Source: Streptomyces seoulensis
GTDB taxonomy: Bacteria; Actinomycetota; Actinomycetes; Streptomycetales; Streptomycetaceae
DNA length: 64,000 nt
Reading direction: 5' to 3'
NCBI RefSeq assembly: GCF_022846655.1
Contig: NZ_AP025667.1
Coordinates: 218,501-282,500, forward strand
Part shown: positions 35,819 through 46,622 of the stretch, piece after piece
Layout of the letters: each line of letters begins with the position of its first letter
Numbering within the stretch: the first letter of the stretch is position 1
Program-made: the position numbers and the translations under genes
The notes under the pieces: generated by a model
Database searches by the model: none
What the model saw: only the letters and a program-made list of their open reading frames with translations
What the model was told of the DNA's origin: nothing

Positions 35819-35988
35819 AGGCGCTGTACGACAGTGTCGCACAAGGTTGCGGGTCCTCCCAACGCGATTCTCACCGGGGGTGAGGTGCGCATCTGTTGGG
35901 CTGACGTCGCTCGAGAAGCGTATCAGAGCAGGGGCGGTGCTCCGTACCGAGCTTTCGGGGGGTGGCCGGGGCCCGGCGGCGGGAAACA

Positions 35989-36021
35989 CGAAGGCCCGCC
36001 CTGGATCAGGGCGGGCCTTCG
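35989..36021 (-). terminator. Terminator beyond tRNA-Glu
   Basis: CGAAGGCCCGCCCTG pairs with CAGGGCGGGCCTTCG around GAT, 15 bases past the tRNA-Glu 3' end. Confidence 0.85.
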
Positions 36022-36035
36022 TGACAAGTCTGTTG

Positions 36036-36111
36036 TGGTGCCCCCAACGGGATTCGAACCCGTGCTACCGCCTTGAAAGGGCGGCGTCCTAGGCCGCTAG
36101 ACGATGAGGGC
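36036..36111 (-). tRNA. tRNA-Glu (UUC)
   Basis: Minus-strand RNA GCCCTCATCGTCTAGCGG, anticodon stem CCGCC/GGCGG around CTTTCAA, anticodon UUC, T-arm with GTTCGAATC. CCA is encoded at 36036-36038. Confidence 0.95.
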
Positions 36112-36221
36112 TATCGGCCCGCCTGGGCGCTTCGCAGCGCGTCGGGGACGTGTGAAGCATAGGGGATCGCGAGCGGTATGGGCAAAACCCTTCGCCGTCG
36201 AGATGGCGTGGAGCCGCCCAC

Positions 36222-37691
36222 TCACTTCTCCACCAGATGCCTGCTGACCTCCGCCGTGGTGCGCCCGAGCCCGCCCAGCCTGATCGCGTCCCATGCCTGC
36301 AGATGCCGGGTGTCCCGGTCCAGGTAGAGCACCGACGCCTCGATCGGCGCCGGGTACTGGCCCTCCACCGCGCGCAGCCCGCTGCCGCCGGTCGAGCCCT
36401 CGCGGCGCAGCCGGGTGCCCAGCGGGAGGAGCTTCGTGCCCTGGGTGTGCAGATGTCCGCAGAGCGCGAGCGGCACCGTGCCGTCGGTCCCGGCGGCGGC
36501 CACCGGCTCGTGCGCCACCGCGATGTCCACCGGGGTGCCCTTCGCCCTCTGGTCGCGCAGCGCCGAGGCGAGCCGGGCGCCCGCGAGCCGCTCCGCCGCG
36601 TCGCCGCCGGTCGCCTGGGAGCGGTCGGGGGTGAACTGGGGGTCACCGGTGCCGGCGAAGCGCACCCCGGCGATCGTCTCGGCCCGGCCCTCGTCCAGCA
36701 CGTGCGCGTTCTCGATGCCTTCGAGATAGCGCTGGGTGGAGCGCGAGTCGTGGTTACCCCGGACCCACACGTAGGGCACGCCGAGGTCCTTCACCGGATC
36801 GAGGAAGCCGTTCTCCGCCGAGGTGCCGTGGTCCATGGTGTCGCCGGAGTCGACGATCACATCGACCTTGTACTGGTCCACCAGCGAGCCGATGATCTTC
36901 CAGGCGGCGGGGTTGAGGTGGATGTCCGACACGTGCAGGACCCGGATCGTGGACGGGTCGGGCTGGTAGGCGGGGAGCGTGGAGGCGACGTCGTACAGCT
37001 TGGTCACGTTGGTCACCAGGCGGGCGAGTTCCCGCTGGTAGACATCGAAGTCGGTGACGATGCTGCGGGCGTTGCCCACGACGGACGGCGCCGAGGAGAG
37101 CAGTCCGGAGAACTTCGGCTCCAGCACGGACTTCGGGTTCCACGTGGCGTACGCCGACACCCCGCAGGCCGCGAGCAGCGCGAGCGCGAGGCCGCCGGCC
37201 GCCAGGGCGCGGCTCGGGCGGCGGTAGACGGCGAGGCCGAGCGCGGTCGCGCCGGTGACGACGGCGACGCTCGAGCGCACCGCGAGGTCGAGCGTGCCGC
37301 GCTCCACGTCACGGGCCACCTCGTCCTGGAGTCCGGAGAGCCGCTCGGGGTGGTCGACCAGCGCCTGGGCGCGCGCGGGGTCGAGCCGGTCCACGTCGAC
37401 GTCCAGCCGGACGGGGGCGACATGGCTGTCCAGGGTCAGTGCGCCGAGCGGGGAGACGTCGACCTTGGTGCCGCCGCTGAGGGAGGGCCGCAGCGTCATC
37501 GTGGTGTCCATCGGCCCGACGGGTGTCCGGACGCTGCCGACGACCAGCAGTCCCAGCCAGGCCCCGACGAGCACGACGCCCGTCAGGCCGAACGCCTTGA
37601 GCCAGCGCCCGCCCCCTGACCTGGGCGGCGGTCGCCGGCGCCGCGGGTCGCGGGGCGGGTCCGGGACGGAGGCGGCGGGGACATCCGGCAT
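36222..37691 (-). CDS. Membrane-anchored metallophosphoesterase
   Basis: A 489-residue protein with an N-terminal Pro/Arg-rich section, a membrane segment near residues 33-53, an extracytoplasmic region, and another pair of segments near residues 140-185. The C-terminal phosphoesterase domain carries all metal motifs in order: VSDIHLN, VDSGDTMDHG, RGNHDSR, AHEPVAAAG and CGHLHTQG. The active site is probably outside the cell, by the predicted topology. The substrate (phospholipid, nucleotide or teichoic-acid type phosphate) is not predictable. It lies alone between tRNA-Glu and the next gene, 46 bases from the neighbouring metallopeptidase. Confidence 0.88.
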   Translation of the reverse strand: MPDVPAASVPDPPRDPRRRRPPPRSGGGRWLKAFGLTGVVLVGAWLGLLVVGSVRTPVGPMDTTMTLRPSLSGGTKVDVSPLGALTLDSHVAPVRLDVDVDRLDPARAQALVDHPERLSGLQDEVARDVERGTLDLAVRSSVAVVTGATALGLAVYRRPSRALAAGGLALALLAACGVSAYATWNPKSVLEPKFSGLLSSAPSVVGNARSIVTDFDVYQRELARLVTNVTKLYDVASTLPAYQPDPSTIRVLHVSDIHLNPAAWKIIGSLVDQYKVDVIVDSGDTMDHGTSAENGFLDPVKDLGVPYVWVRGNHDSRSTQRYLEGIENAHVLDEGRAETIAGVRFAGTGDPQFTPDRSQATGGDAAERLAGARLASALRDQRAKGTPVDIAVAHEPVAAAGTDGTVPLALCGHLHTQGTKLLPLGTRLRREGSTGGSGLRAVEGQYPAPIEASVLYLDRDTRHLQAWDAIRLGGLGRTTAEVSRHLVEK

Positions 37692-37737
37692 TGGAGCGGT
37701 ATGCCCTCGCGCGCGCCCGGATATGCGGGGCTTCCGC

Positions 37738-38088
37738 TCAGCCCCAGCCCAGTTCGTGCAGACGGGTGTCCTCGATGCCGAAGTGGTGGGCGACCTCGTG
37801 GACGACGGTGACGGCCACCTCGTGGACCACCTCGTCGGCGGTCTCGCAGTACCGCAGGGTGGGGCCCATGTAGATGCTGATGCGGTCCGGGAGGACCCCG
37901 GCGTACCACTCGCCGCGCTCGGTGAGCGGGGTGCCCTCGTACAGGCCGAGCAGTTCGGGGTCGTCGGCGGAGGGCTCGTCCTCCACGAAGACGGCCACGT
38001 TGTCCATGACCCGCGTCAACTCCGGCGGGATCCGGTCCAGGGCCTCGCTCACCAGCTCTTCGAACCTGTCGCGTGTCATCTCCAGCAC
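37738..38088 (-). CDS. Minimal zinc metallopeptidase (DUF1025 family)
   Basis: A 116-residue protein. FEELVSEALDRIPPELTRVMDNVAVFVEDEP leads to LLGLYEGTPLTERGEWYAGVLPDRISIYMGP and the zinc motif VVHEVAHHFGI (HExxH), followed by DTRLHELG. The family is called minimal metallopeptidases with unknown substrate. GTG 38088 gives the N-terminus VLEMTRDRFEEL seen in relatives; ATG 38079 is the alternative, and its GGAG lies too close to help. It probably follows in the same unit as the phosphoesterase. Confidence 0.88.
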   Translation of the reverse strand: MLEMTRDRFEELVSEALDRIPPELTRVMDNVAVFVEDEPSADDPELLGLYEGTPLTERGEWYAGVLPDRISIYMGPTLRYCETADEVVHEVAVTVVHEVAHHFGIEDTRLHELGWG

Positions 38089-38235
38089 AGGGCCATTGTC
38101 GGGGACCCGCGCCCGGCGCGGGGGGTGTACGCGCGGGCCGCCGCGCACCGGCGGGCTCGGACAGCGGCGTGTCCTCCTGCGGGCGGGGGGAGTTGGGCAG
38201 GGCGTTCCCGTTCCCCGCTGTCGGAGGTGGCCGTC

Positions 38236-38751
38236 GTGCGCCGCTTGTACGTACCCGTCCGTCTGGTCGTCGCGGTGCTGGCCGCGGCCGCCGCCTCCGG
38301 CTGTGTGCACGTCGGCGACGACGCGGGTCCCGCCCGTACCCCGCACTCCGCCGCCCAGCGGGAGGGCGAGGCGCCGGGAGGCGGGCCGGTGCCCGGTGGC
38401 GGCGGGGCCGAGGCGGACGACGAGGGCAAGGGCGACGGCAAGCACGGGCACGGCGGCAAGAAGAAGCGGCACGGGGAGTCGGCCTCCGCCTCGGCGGACG
38501 AACGCGAGCCGCGCAAGGGTTCGGCGGCGCCGTCGAAGCCGGGGCAGACCGTGCGGCCCGGCGAACCGGTGCCGACCGGGGAGCCGACGCCGCCCCCGGC
38601 GACCTCCGCGCCGCCCGAGCCGCCGGCCTCGACCCCGCCGCCGCCGGACACCGAGCCGCCGTCGGCCGAGCCGTCGTCGTCGGCCCACGAGGAGCCCGGC
38701 ACACAGCTCGGCGCGCGGGTCCCGGTGCCCTCCGTGGGGGTCGCGGTGTGA
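38236..38751 (+). CDS. Pro-rich low-complexity lipoprotein
   Basis: A 171-residue protein from GTG 38236, which follows GGAGG by 8 bases. The signal peptide ends with AAAASGC, a lipobox, giving Cys23 as the anchor. The mature protein is disordered: Gly/Lys/His-rich (KGDGKHGHGGKKKRHGE) then Pro/Thr/Ser/Glu-rich to the end. No folded domain is seen. It probably extends through the cell wall as a spacer or cation-binding tail. It is divergent from the metallopeptidase gene. Function unknown. Confidence 0.75.
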   Translation: MRRLYVPVRLVVAVLAAAAASGCVHVGDDAGPARTPHSAAQREGEAPGGGPVPGGGGAEADDEGKGDGKHGHGGKKKRHGESASASADEREPRKGSAAPSKPGQTVRPGEPVPTGEPTPPPATSAPPEPPASTPPPPDTEPPSAEPSSSAHEEPGTQLGARVPVPSVGVAV

Positions 38752-38978
38752 GCGCTGCGGGCCGCCGCACCGGGGCTGACGAGCTGGTTTGCCTTCAGGG
38801 GTGGGGGGTGCGTATGGTGGTAGATCGTTTGATCCCATTTGCCCGGCGCCATCGCAGAGCGCGCCGTGTGGCGCGTACTCTCCTTTGCCGTGACGGACCG
38901 CATTGAGGCGGTTGTGTTGAGCGAATCACGGAGTTGACGGGCGCGTGCCGAAGAGACTCCGGAAGGTTTCGCATTCGC

Positions 38979-41144
<2,166 letters not shown>

Positions 41145-41159
41145 CAGCAGGTGAGCTGA

Positions 41160-41197
41160 CGAAGGGCCCGTACGGCGTTGTCCGTACGGGCCCTTCG
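41160..41197 (+). terminator. Terminator of the helicase gene
   Basis: CGAAGGGCCCGTACGG pairs with CCGTACGGGCCCTTCG around CGTTGT, 15 bases after the stop. Confidence 0.85.
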
Positions 41198-41265
41198 CGT
41201 TGCCCGGCGCTCTTCGGCCGCCGAGTGGCGCATGTCACCTCCACCCCCAGGGAATTGCTGGGGTC

Positions 41266-42747
41266 ATGACAGACGACACGCAAGCGGGCACCGAGTCGGC
41301 CCTGTCCGACGAGGAGCGGCTCGCCCAGCTCGGCTACACCCAGGTCCTGGCCCGCCGCATGTCGGCGTTCTCCAACTACGCCGTCTCCTTCACGATCATC
41401 TCGGTGCTGTCCGGCTGCCTCACCCTGTACCTCTTCGGCATGGTCACCGGCGGCCCCGCGGTGATCACCTGGGGCTGGGTGGTCGTCGGCCTGATGACGC
41501 TGCTGGTCGGCCTGTCGATGGCCGAGATCTGCTCCGCCTACCCGACCTCGGCGGGCCTGTACTTCTGGGCGCACCGGCTCGCGCCCCCGCGCTCGGCGGC
41601 GGCCTGGGCGTGGTTCACGGGGTGGTTCAACGTGCTCGGCCAGGTGGCGGTGACGGCGGGCATCGACTTCGGCGCGGCGTCCTTCCTCGGCGCCTGGCTG
41701 AACCTCCAGTTCGGCTTCGGGGTGACGCGCGGCCGTACGGTCCTGCTCTTCGCCGCGATCCTGCTGCTGCACGGCCTGCTGAACACCTTCGGCGTGCGCA
41801 TCGTCGCGCTGCTGAACAGCGTGAGCGTGTGGTGGCACGTGGTCGGTGTCGCGGTCATCGTCGGCGCGCTCACCTTCCTGCCCGACCACCACCAGCCGGC
41901 GTCCTTCGTGTTCACGAAGTTCGTCAACCAAACGGGCTGGGGCAGCGGCTTCTACGTCGTGCTGCTCGGGCTGCTCATGGCGCAGTACACCTTCACCGGC
42001 TACGACGCCTCCGCCCACATGACCGAGGAGACCCACGACGCGTCGACCGCCGGCCCCAAGGGCATCGTCCGCTCCATCTGGACCTCCTGGATCGCGGGCT
42101 TCGTCCTGCTGCTGGGCTTCACCTTCGCCATCCAGTCCTACGACGGCGCGCTCCGGTCACCGACGGGCGCGCCCCCGGCCCAGATCCTCCTGGACGCGCT
42201 CGGCGCCACGACCGGCAAGCTGCTGCTCCTGGTGGTGATCGGCGCCCAGCTCTTCTGCGGGATGGCGTCCGTTACGGCCAACAGCCGCATGATCTACGCC
42301 TTCTCGCGCGACGGGGCGCTCCCCTTCTCCCGCGTCTGGCACACGGTCAGCCCGCGTACCCGGACCCCGGTCGCGGCGGTCTGGCTGGCCGCCCTCGGCG
42401 CGCTCGCCCTCGGCCTGCCGTACCTCATCAACTCCACGGCGTACGCGGCCGTCACGTCCATCGCGGTGATCGGCCTCTACATCGCCTACGTCATCCCGAC
42501 CCTGCTGCGCGTCCGCAAGGGCGCCGCCTTCGAGCGGGGCCCGTGGCACCTCGGCCGCTGGTCGGTCCCGGTCGGCGTGGTCTCGGTCTGCTGGGTCGTC
42601 CTGATCACGGTCCTCTTCATGCTTCCCCAGGTCTCCCCGGTCACCTGGGAGACCTTCAACTACGCCCCGGTCGCCGTCCTCGTCGTCCTCGGCTCCGCCG
42701 CCACCTGGTGGCTCGCCTCCGCCCGCCACTGGTTCCTCGCCGACTGA
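41266..42747 (+). CDS. APC-family amino acid permease
   Basis: A 493-residue transporter with 12 hydrophobic segments. It has the family pattern LGYTQVLARRMSAFSNYAVSFTIISVLSG at the start (first helix with the substrate-binding bend), AEICSAYPTSAGLYFWAHRLAP in the third, and YDASAHMTEETHDASTAGPKGIVRSIW before helix 7. The sequence is close to eukaryotic and bacterial GABA/bidirectional amino acid permeases, and the substrate may be GABA or another amino acid. ATG 41266 is preceded by GCTGGGGTC. The gene ends just before tRNA-Lys on the same strand. Confidence 0.92.
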   Translation: MTDDTQAGTESALSDEERLAQLGYTQVLARRMSAFSNYAVSFTIISVLSGCLTLYLFGMVTGGPAVITWGWVVVGLMTLLVGLSMAEICSAYPTSAGLYFWAHRLAPPRSAAAWAWFTGWFNVLGQVAVTAGIDFGAASFLGAWLNLQFGFGVTRGRTVLLFAAILLLHGLLNTFGVRIVALLNSVSVWWHVVGVAVIVGALTFLPDHHQPASFVFTKFVNQTGWGSGFYVVLLGLLMAQYTFTGYDASAHMTEETHDASTAGPKGIVRSIWTSWIAGFVLLLGFTFAIQSYDGALRSPTGAPPAQILLDALGATTGKLLLLVVIGAQLFCGMASVTANSRMIYAFSRDGALPFSRVWHTVSPRTRTPVAAVWLAALGALALGLPYLINSTAYAAVTSIAVIGLYIAYVIPTLLRVRKGAAFERGPWHLGRWSVPVGVVSVCWVVLITVLFMLPQVSPVTWETFNYAPVAVLVVLGSAATWWLASARHWFLAD

Positions 42748-42824
42748 ACCGACGCGGCCGTGTCCCCGATACCCGATCGGAGACACGGCCACGTCCAGCT
42801 ATGCTCGGACAGGCAACACCGCCA

Positions 42825-42900
42825 GGGCCCTTAGCTCAATTGGCAGAGCAGTGGACTTTTAATCCATTGGTTGTGGGTTCGAGTCCCACAGGGCCTACCA
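42825..42900 (+). tRNA. tRNA-Lys (UUU)
   Basis: GGGCCCTTAGCTCAATTGG start, anticodon stem GTGGA/TCCAT around CTTTTAA, anticodon UUU, T-arm with GTTCGAGTC. The acceptor closes with a G1-U72 wobble pair. CCA is encoded at 42898-42900. Confidence 0.95.
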
Positions 42901-42903
42901 GAA

Positions 42904-42938
42904 CGCCCCCAGCTCAGAGAGGTATTGAGCTGGGGGCG
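42904..42938 (+). terminator. Terminator of tRNA-Lys
   Basis: CGCCCCCAGCTCA pairs with TGAGCTGGGGGCG around GAGAGGTAT, 3 bases after the CCA. Confidence 0.88.
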
Positions 42939-42973
42939 CTTCCGTTCCCGGGGCGGACACTCCGCCGTGGGTC

Positions 42974-43603
42974 TCAGCCCCGCAGGGAGCGGGCGAGGCG
43001 GCCGAGCAGCACGGCGTTGACGAGGGCGGCCAGGGTGGTGCCGACGGTGAAGACCGCCGAGCTCAGCCAGGCGGGGGTGGCGTTCTCCAGGGGTGCGGAC
43101 GCCGCGAGGGCCACGACGCTGAGCGGCGCCGTGGTGATGAGCGGCCAGATCCCGGCGAATCCGGGGTCCGGCGACAGGTACACGGCGTAGAGGAAGGACC
43201 CCACCGCCGCCGCGGCCAGTGCGAGGTACCCGCGCGAGAGCCAGTTGTCCACCGCGGGCGTGAGAAGGGACCGCCCCCGGCGCACAGGTCTCGCCCCAGG
43301 TCTCGTGGCGAGCGCGCCGAGCACGGCGGCGTTCACGAGGGCGCACAGCAGGAGCCAGAGGACCCAGGACCCGGTGGCCAGCGCCTCGGTCGCCCAGCCG
43401 CCCTCGGTACCCGGACCGAAGGGCAGGGCCATGGTCAGGAAGGAGAAGGGTGCCGTGAGCACCATCGGGACCAGGGCGAGCCCGCTCTCCGGGAAGGTGA
43501 ACATGGCCAGGGTGGAGGCGGCGAAGACCGCGAGGTAGGTCCGGGCGGCCCGGTTACCGGTGGCGAGTGAGATCAGGCGGCGCGGGCGGGAGAGGTTCGG
43601 CAT
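42974..43603 (-). CDS. Integral membrane protein with internal duplication
   Basis: A 209-residue protein with about six hydrophobic segments. Two halves look related: RTYLAVFAASTLAMFTF with LVPMVLTAPFSFLTMALPFG and LLLCALVNAAVLGALATRPG match RGYLALAAAAVGSFLYAVYL with LITTAPLSVVALAAS and TLAALVNAVLLGRLARS. It resembles the family named after SCO4225 in streptomycete annotations, from memory. Function unknown. ATG 43603 is chosen; it follows GGGAATCCG. It is convergent with tRNA-Lys. Confidence 0.75.
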   Translation of the reverse strand: MPNLSRPRRLISLATGNRAARTYLAVFAASTLAMFTFPESGLALVPMVLTAPFSFLTMALPFGPGTEGGWATEALATGSWVLWLLLCALVNAAVLGALATRPGARPVRRGRSLLTPAVDNWLSRGYLALAAAAVGSFLYAVYLSPDPGFAGIWPLITTAPLSVVALAASAPLENATPAWLSSAVFTVGTTLAALVNAVLLGRLARSLRG

Positions 43604-43773
43604 CGGATTCCCTCGGGTCGGTCGGGCTCGGTGGTCTCCAGAGTGGGCCGGGCGCGCGGGGGAGGGATGAGTGCGCGTACTCATCCCCGGCTGGGCACTT
43701 CGTACGCCGGTTCGCCGGCGCGGAGTAGAAAGGGAGCACGCCCGTCCAGCCCAGAGTCCGGAGAAGTGCGCCG

Positions 43774-44907
43774 ATGCCCTACCCCCACGTCCTGCTGTCC
43801 GCCGCCGTCTCGCTCGACGGCTACCTGGACAACACCGGCCCCGAGCGGCTGCTGCTGTCCAGCCCCGCCGACTTCGACCGGGTCGACGAGGTGCGGGCAT
43901 CGGTGGACGCGATCCTCGTGGGGGCCGGGACGATCCGGGCCGACAACCCTCGCCTCCTGGTCAACTCGGCCGAGCGGCGGGCCGCGCGGGTGGCCGAGGG
44001 ACGGGCGGAGTACCCGCTGAAGGTGACCGTGACCGGGTCCGGTGACCTCGATCCGGCCGCCAACTTCTGGCACACCGGCGGGGAGAAGCTCGTCTACTCG
44101 ACGGACGAGGGGGCCGAGCGGGCAGCGCGCCTCCTCGGGGACACCGCCGACGTGGTCCCGCTCGGCTCCGGGCTCGACTGGCGGGCGCTGCTGGAGCATC
44201 TGCACGACGTGCGCGGGGTACGGAGGCTGATGGTCGAGGGGGGCGGCACCGTGCACACCCAGCTCCTGCAGCAGGGCCTCGCCGACGAACTCCAGTTGGT
44301 CCTCGCCCCGCTCTTCGTCGGCGACCCGGCAGCCCCCCGCCTGTTCGGGCCCGGCGCGTACCAGGGGGGCCGGCTGCGGCTGACCGGGAGCCGGCGGATC
44401 GAGGACGTCGTCCTCATGCACTACGAGCCCACCGCCCCCGGCGCCGGCCCGCTGCCCACCGCCGCCGACCGGCACTGGCTGCGCACCGCCTGTGAGCTGG
44501 CCGCGCTCTGCCCGCCCTCGGACACCGCCTTCAGCGTCGGCGCGGTGGTCGTCGCGGCGGACGGCACCGAGCTGGCGCGCGGACACTCGCGCGAGGGCGG
44601 CGACCCGGTGGTCCACGCCGAGGAGGCCGCCCTCGCCGGGCTGGACCCCGCCGACCCGCGCCTGCCCGGCGCCACCGTCTACTCCAGCCTGGAGCCCTGC
44701 GCGCACCGCTCCTCCCGCCCCACCCCCTGCGCCGAGCTGATCCTGCGGGCCGGGGTGCGCCGGGTGGTCACGGCCTGGCGCGAGCCGGACACCTTCGTCA
44801 CCGCGGCCGACGGCGCCGGAGTGCTCGGCAGCGGAGGCGTCACGGTGGTGACGGTGCCCGAGTACGCCCCTCTCGCACAGCGGCCGAACGCTCACCTTCC
44901 GCACTGA
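43774..44907 (+). CDS. RibD-like bifunctional protein with reversed domain order
   Basis: A 377-residue protein. Residues 1-225 are a RibD-reductase/dihydrofolate-reductase-like domain (VLLSAAVSLDGYLDN, AILVGAGTIRADNPRLLV, MVEGGGTVHTQLL, LADELQLVLAPLFVGDP). Residues 240-377 form a zinc-dependent deaminase with VVHAEEAALAG (HAE) and LEPCAHRSSRPTPCAELIL (PC...PC). In canonical RibD the deaminase comes first, so the order here is reversed. Both active-site motifs are intact, so it should perform deamination and reduction of a pyrimidine. It may belong to riboflavin synthesis or to modified nucleoside or deazapurine synthesis. ATG 43774 follows GGAGAAGTGCGCCG. No riboflavin genes lie nearby. Confidence 0.85.
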   Translation: MPYPHVLLSAAVSLDGYLDNTGPERLLLSSPADFDRVDEVRASVDAILVGAGTIRADNPRLLVNSAERRAARVAEGRAEYPLKVTVTGSGDLDPAANFWHTGGEKLVYSTDEGAERAARLLGDTADVVPLGSGLDWRALLEHLHDVRGVRRLMVEGGGTVHTQLLQQGLADELQLVLAPLFVGDPAAPRLFGPGAYQGGRLRLTGSRRIEDVVLMHYEPTAPGAGPLPTAADRHWLRTACELAALCPPSDTAFSVGAVVVAADGTELARGHSREGGDPVVHAEEAALAGLDPADPRLPGATVYSSLEPCAHRSSRPTPCAELILRAGVRRVVTAWREPDTFVTAADGAGVLGSGGVTVVTVPEYAPLAQRPNAHLPH

Positions 44908-44972
44908 GGCCCACGTCACCGCGGGGTGTGTGCGCGGCACCCCGCGGATGACGTATGCTTGAGACACAACGA

Positions 44973-45046
44973 CGCGGGGTGGAGCAGCTCGGTAGCTCGC
45001 TGGGCTCATAACCCAGAGGTCGCAGGTTCAAATCCTGTCCCCGCTA
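44973..45046 (+). tRNA. Initiator tRNA-fMet (CAU)
   Basis: CGCGGGGTGGAGCAG start with an unpaired C1-U72, three G-C pairs in the anticodon stem (TGGG/CCCA around CTCATAA), anticodon CAU, T-arm with GTTCAAATC. These are the initiator features. CCA is not encoded. Confidence 0.96.
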
Positions 45047-45052
45047 CTGAAG

Positions 45053-45100
45053 ACTCAGGGCCGGAATCCAGTAAAACGGATTCCGGCCCTGAGTGTTTTC
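45053..45100 (+). terminator. Terminator of initiator tRNA
   Basis: A 17-base-pair perfect stem (45053-45069 with 45078-45094) with loop AGTAAAAC, followed by GTTTTC. Confidence 0.92.
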
Positions 45101-45349
45101 CCGGAGCCTTCACAACGGGAACTACCCAAAGTGACGCAATGGCCGCTCAGTGCAGCGCTTCTGAGTCACCATCAAAACCGCTGTGACTCCTGAAGCGCGG
45201 TCAACTCGCCCCGTTCGCGCCGTTCCTGGTGCGTACGTCCCCGTCGGGAACGTTAACGATCAAGCCGAACGGGCTTGGAATCCGGTGTGCGTGTCTATTA
45301 ACGTTCGATAACGCAGTGCGGTCGTTACAGCCGTCAGCAGAGACGGCGC

Positions 45350-45510
45350 CGTGCGCACACGCCGAATCCCGCAAGGGAACCGGGGACCCACCAACTTGGG
45401 GTGAATCGCGCCCAGTCCGCCGTGCACCGCTCTCGGAGCACGCCGGGTTTACGCGCGTAGGAGACCTTCCTGCTCCGAACCCGTCAGCTAACCCGGTAGG
45501 CGGAGGAGGA
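45350..45510 (+). promoter_or_regulatory. c-di-AMP riboswitch (ydaO/yuaA type) upstream of M23 peptidase
   Basis: The leader contains the conserved ydaO segments in order: CGCCGAATCCCGCAAGGGAAC, GGGGACCCACC, TTGGGGTGAATC, GTAGGAGACCTTCCTGCTCCGAACCCG, and TCAGCTAACCCGGTAGGC just before the ribosome site. This class binds c-di-AMP and turns off cell-wall hydrolase genes in streptomycetes. It ends about 16 bases ahead of the GTG start, so the switch could act by early termination or by the adjacent GGAGGAGGA. Boundaries are approximate. Confidence 0.88.
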
Positions 45511-45525
45511 GAGGAGTGCGCCCGC

Positions 45526-46545
45526 GTGGCGTCCAACCGGCCTGCCCCACAAGCCCCGTTCGCGCCGGACGCGAGTGAGCCCTTCGCCTACGGCGCCCCC
45601 CGCGCGGAAGGCGACGCGTGGGAGGAGTGGAATCCCACCGAGGAGTCCCTGCCCCCCGTACGCGGCCGCCACCGGGTGGCCAAGCAGCGCGGCGGCGGAC
45701 TCGCCCGCAGCTCCACCGTCCTCGGCGTCGGCGTCATAGCCGCCGTCGGCGCGGGTGGCATGGCGAGCGCCAACACCGGCAAGCCGCCCGTGTCCATCGC
45801 CATGCCCGACCTGCCCTCCGTGGACTCCCTGATCGACGGGCACCACACGGACGCGCCCGCCGCCTCCCTCGCCACGGCCACGGCGACCGCCGCCAGTGAC
45901 GACTCCGCCTCCGACGCGGGCGAGGCGCTGCGCAGCCGGATCATGGCCCAGGCCGAGCGGCAGCAGAGCAAGGCCGACAGCCGGGCTACCGCCGCGGCCG
46001 TCGCCAAGGCCGACCAGCAGGCCGCCGACGCCGCCGCCAAGGCCGCGAAGGAAGCCGCCGCGAAGGCCGCCGACGCCAAGGAGCGGGCGGAGGCCGACGC
46101 CGAGAAGAAGGCCGAGGCGGCACGCCTGGCCACGCTGGCCAAGCAGTACACGCTGCCGACCTCCTCGTACACGATCACCTCGACCTTCGGGCAGGCCGGG
46201 GCGCTGTGGTCCTCCGGCTACCACACCGGTCTCGACTTCGCCGCGCCCACGGGCACGCTGATCAAGGCCGTGCACAGCGGCACGATCACCGAGGCGGGCT
46301 GGGCCGGCGCCTACGGCTACCGCACGATCCTCACCCTCGACGACGGCACCGAGCTCTGGTTCTGCCACCAGTCCTCGATCAACGTCAGCACCGGTCAGAA
46401 GGTCTCCACCGGCGAGGTCATCGGCCGCGTCGGCGCCACCGGCAACGTCACCGGCGCGCACCTCCACCTGGAGGTCCACCCCGGCGGCCAGCCCACCGGC
46501 ATCGACCCCGGCGCCTGGCTGCGCGGCAAGGGACTCACCCCCTGA
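45526..46545 (+). CDS. M23-family cell-wall endopeptidase
   Basis: A 339-residue protein. The N-terminal 60 residues are cytoplasmic or disordered; a membrane or signal segment follows (STVLGVGVIAAVGAGGMASANTG near residue 73). Then comes an Ala/Lys/Glu-rich helical part (residues 140-205, AAAVAKADQQAADAAAKAAKEAAAKAADAKE) that looks like a coiled coil, and the M23 domain with YHTGLDFAAPTGT (HxxxD) and GAHLHLEVHPGG (HxH). It cleaves peptidoglycan cross-bridges. The upstream c-di-AMP riboswitch makes it one of the SwlA/B/C-like hydrolases, an inference. GTG 45526 follows GGAGGAGGAGAGGAG. Confidence 0.93.
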   Translation: MASNRPAPQAPFAPDASEPFAYGAPRAEGDAWEEWNPTEESLPPVRGRHRVAKQRGGGLARSSTVLGVGVIAAVGAGGMASANTGKPPVSIAMPDLPSVDSLIDGHHTDAPAASLATATATAASDDSASDAGEALRSRIMAQAERQQSKADSRATAAAVAKADQQAADAAAKAAKEAAAKAADAKERAEADAEKKAEAARLATLAKQYTLPTSSYTITSTFGQAGALWSSGYHTGLDFAAPTGTLIKAVHSGTITEAGWAGAYGYRTILTLDDGTELWFCHQSSINVSTGQKVSTGEVIGRVGATGNVTGAHLHLEVHPGGQPTGIDPGAWLRGKGLTP

Positions 46546-46622
46546 GGTACCCGGCCGGAGTTTGACCGGGTCCTTGCCCGGAACCGGAATGGGCGGGACC
46601 CGAGTGATCGTTGAGAAGAGAC

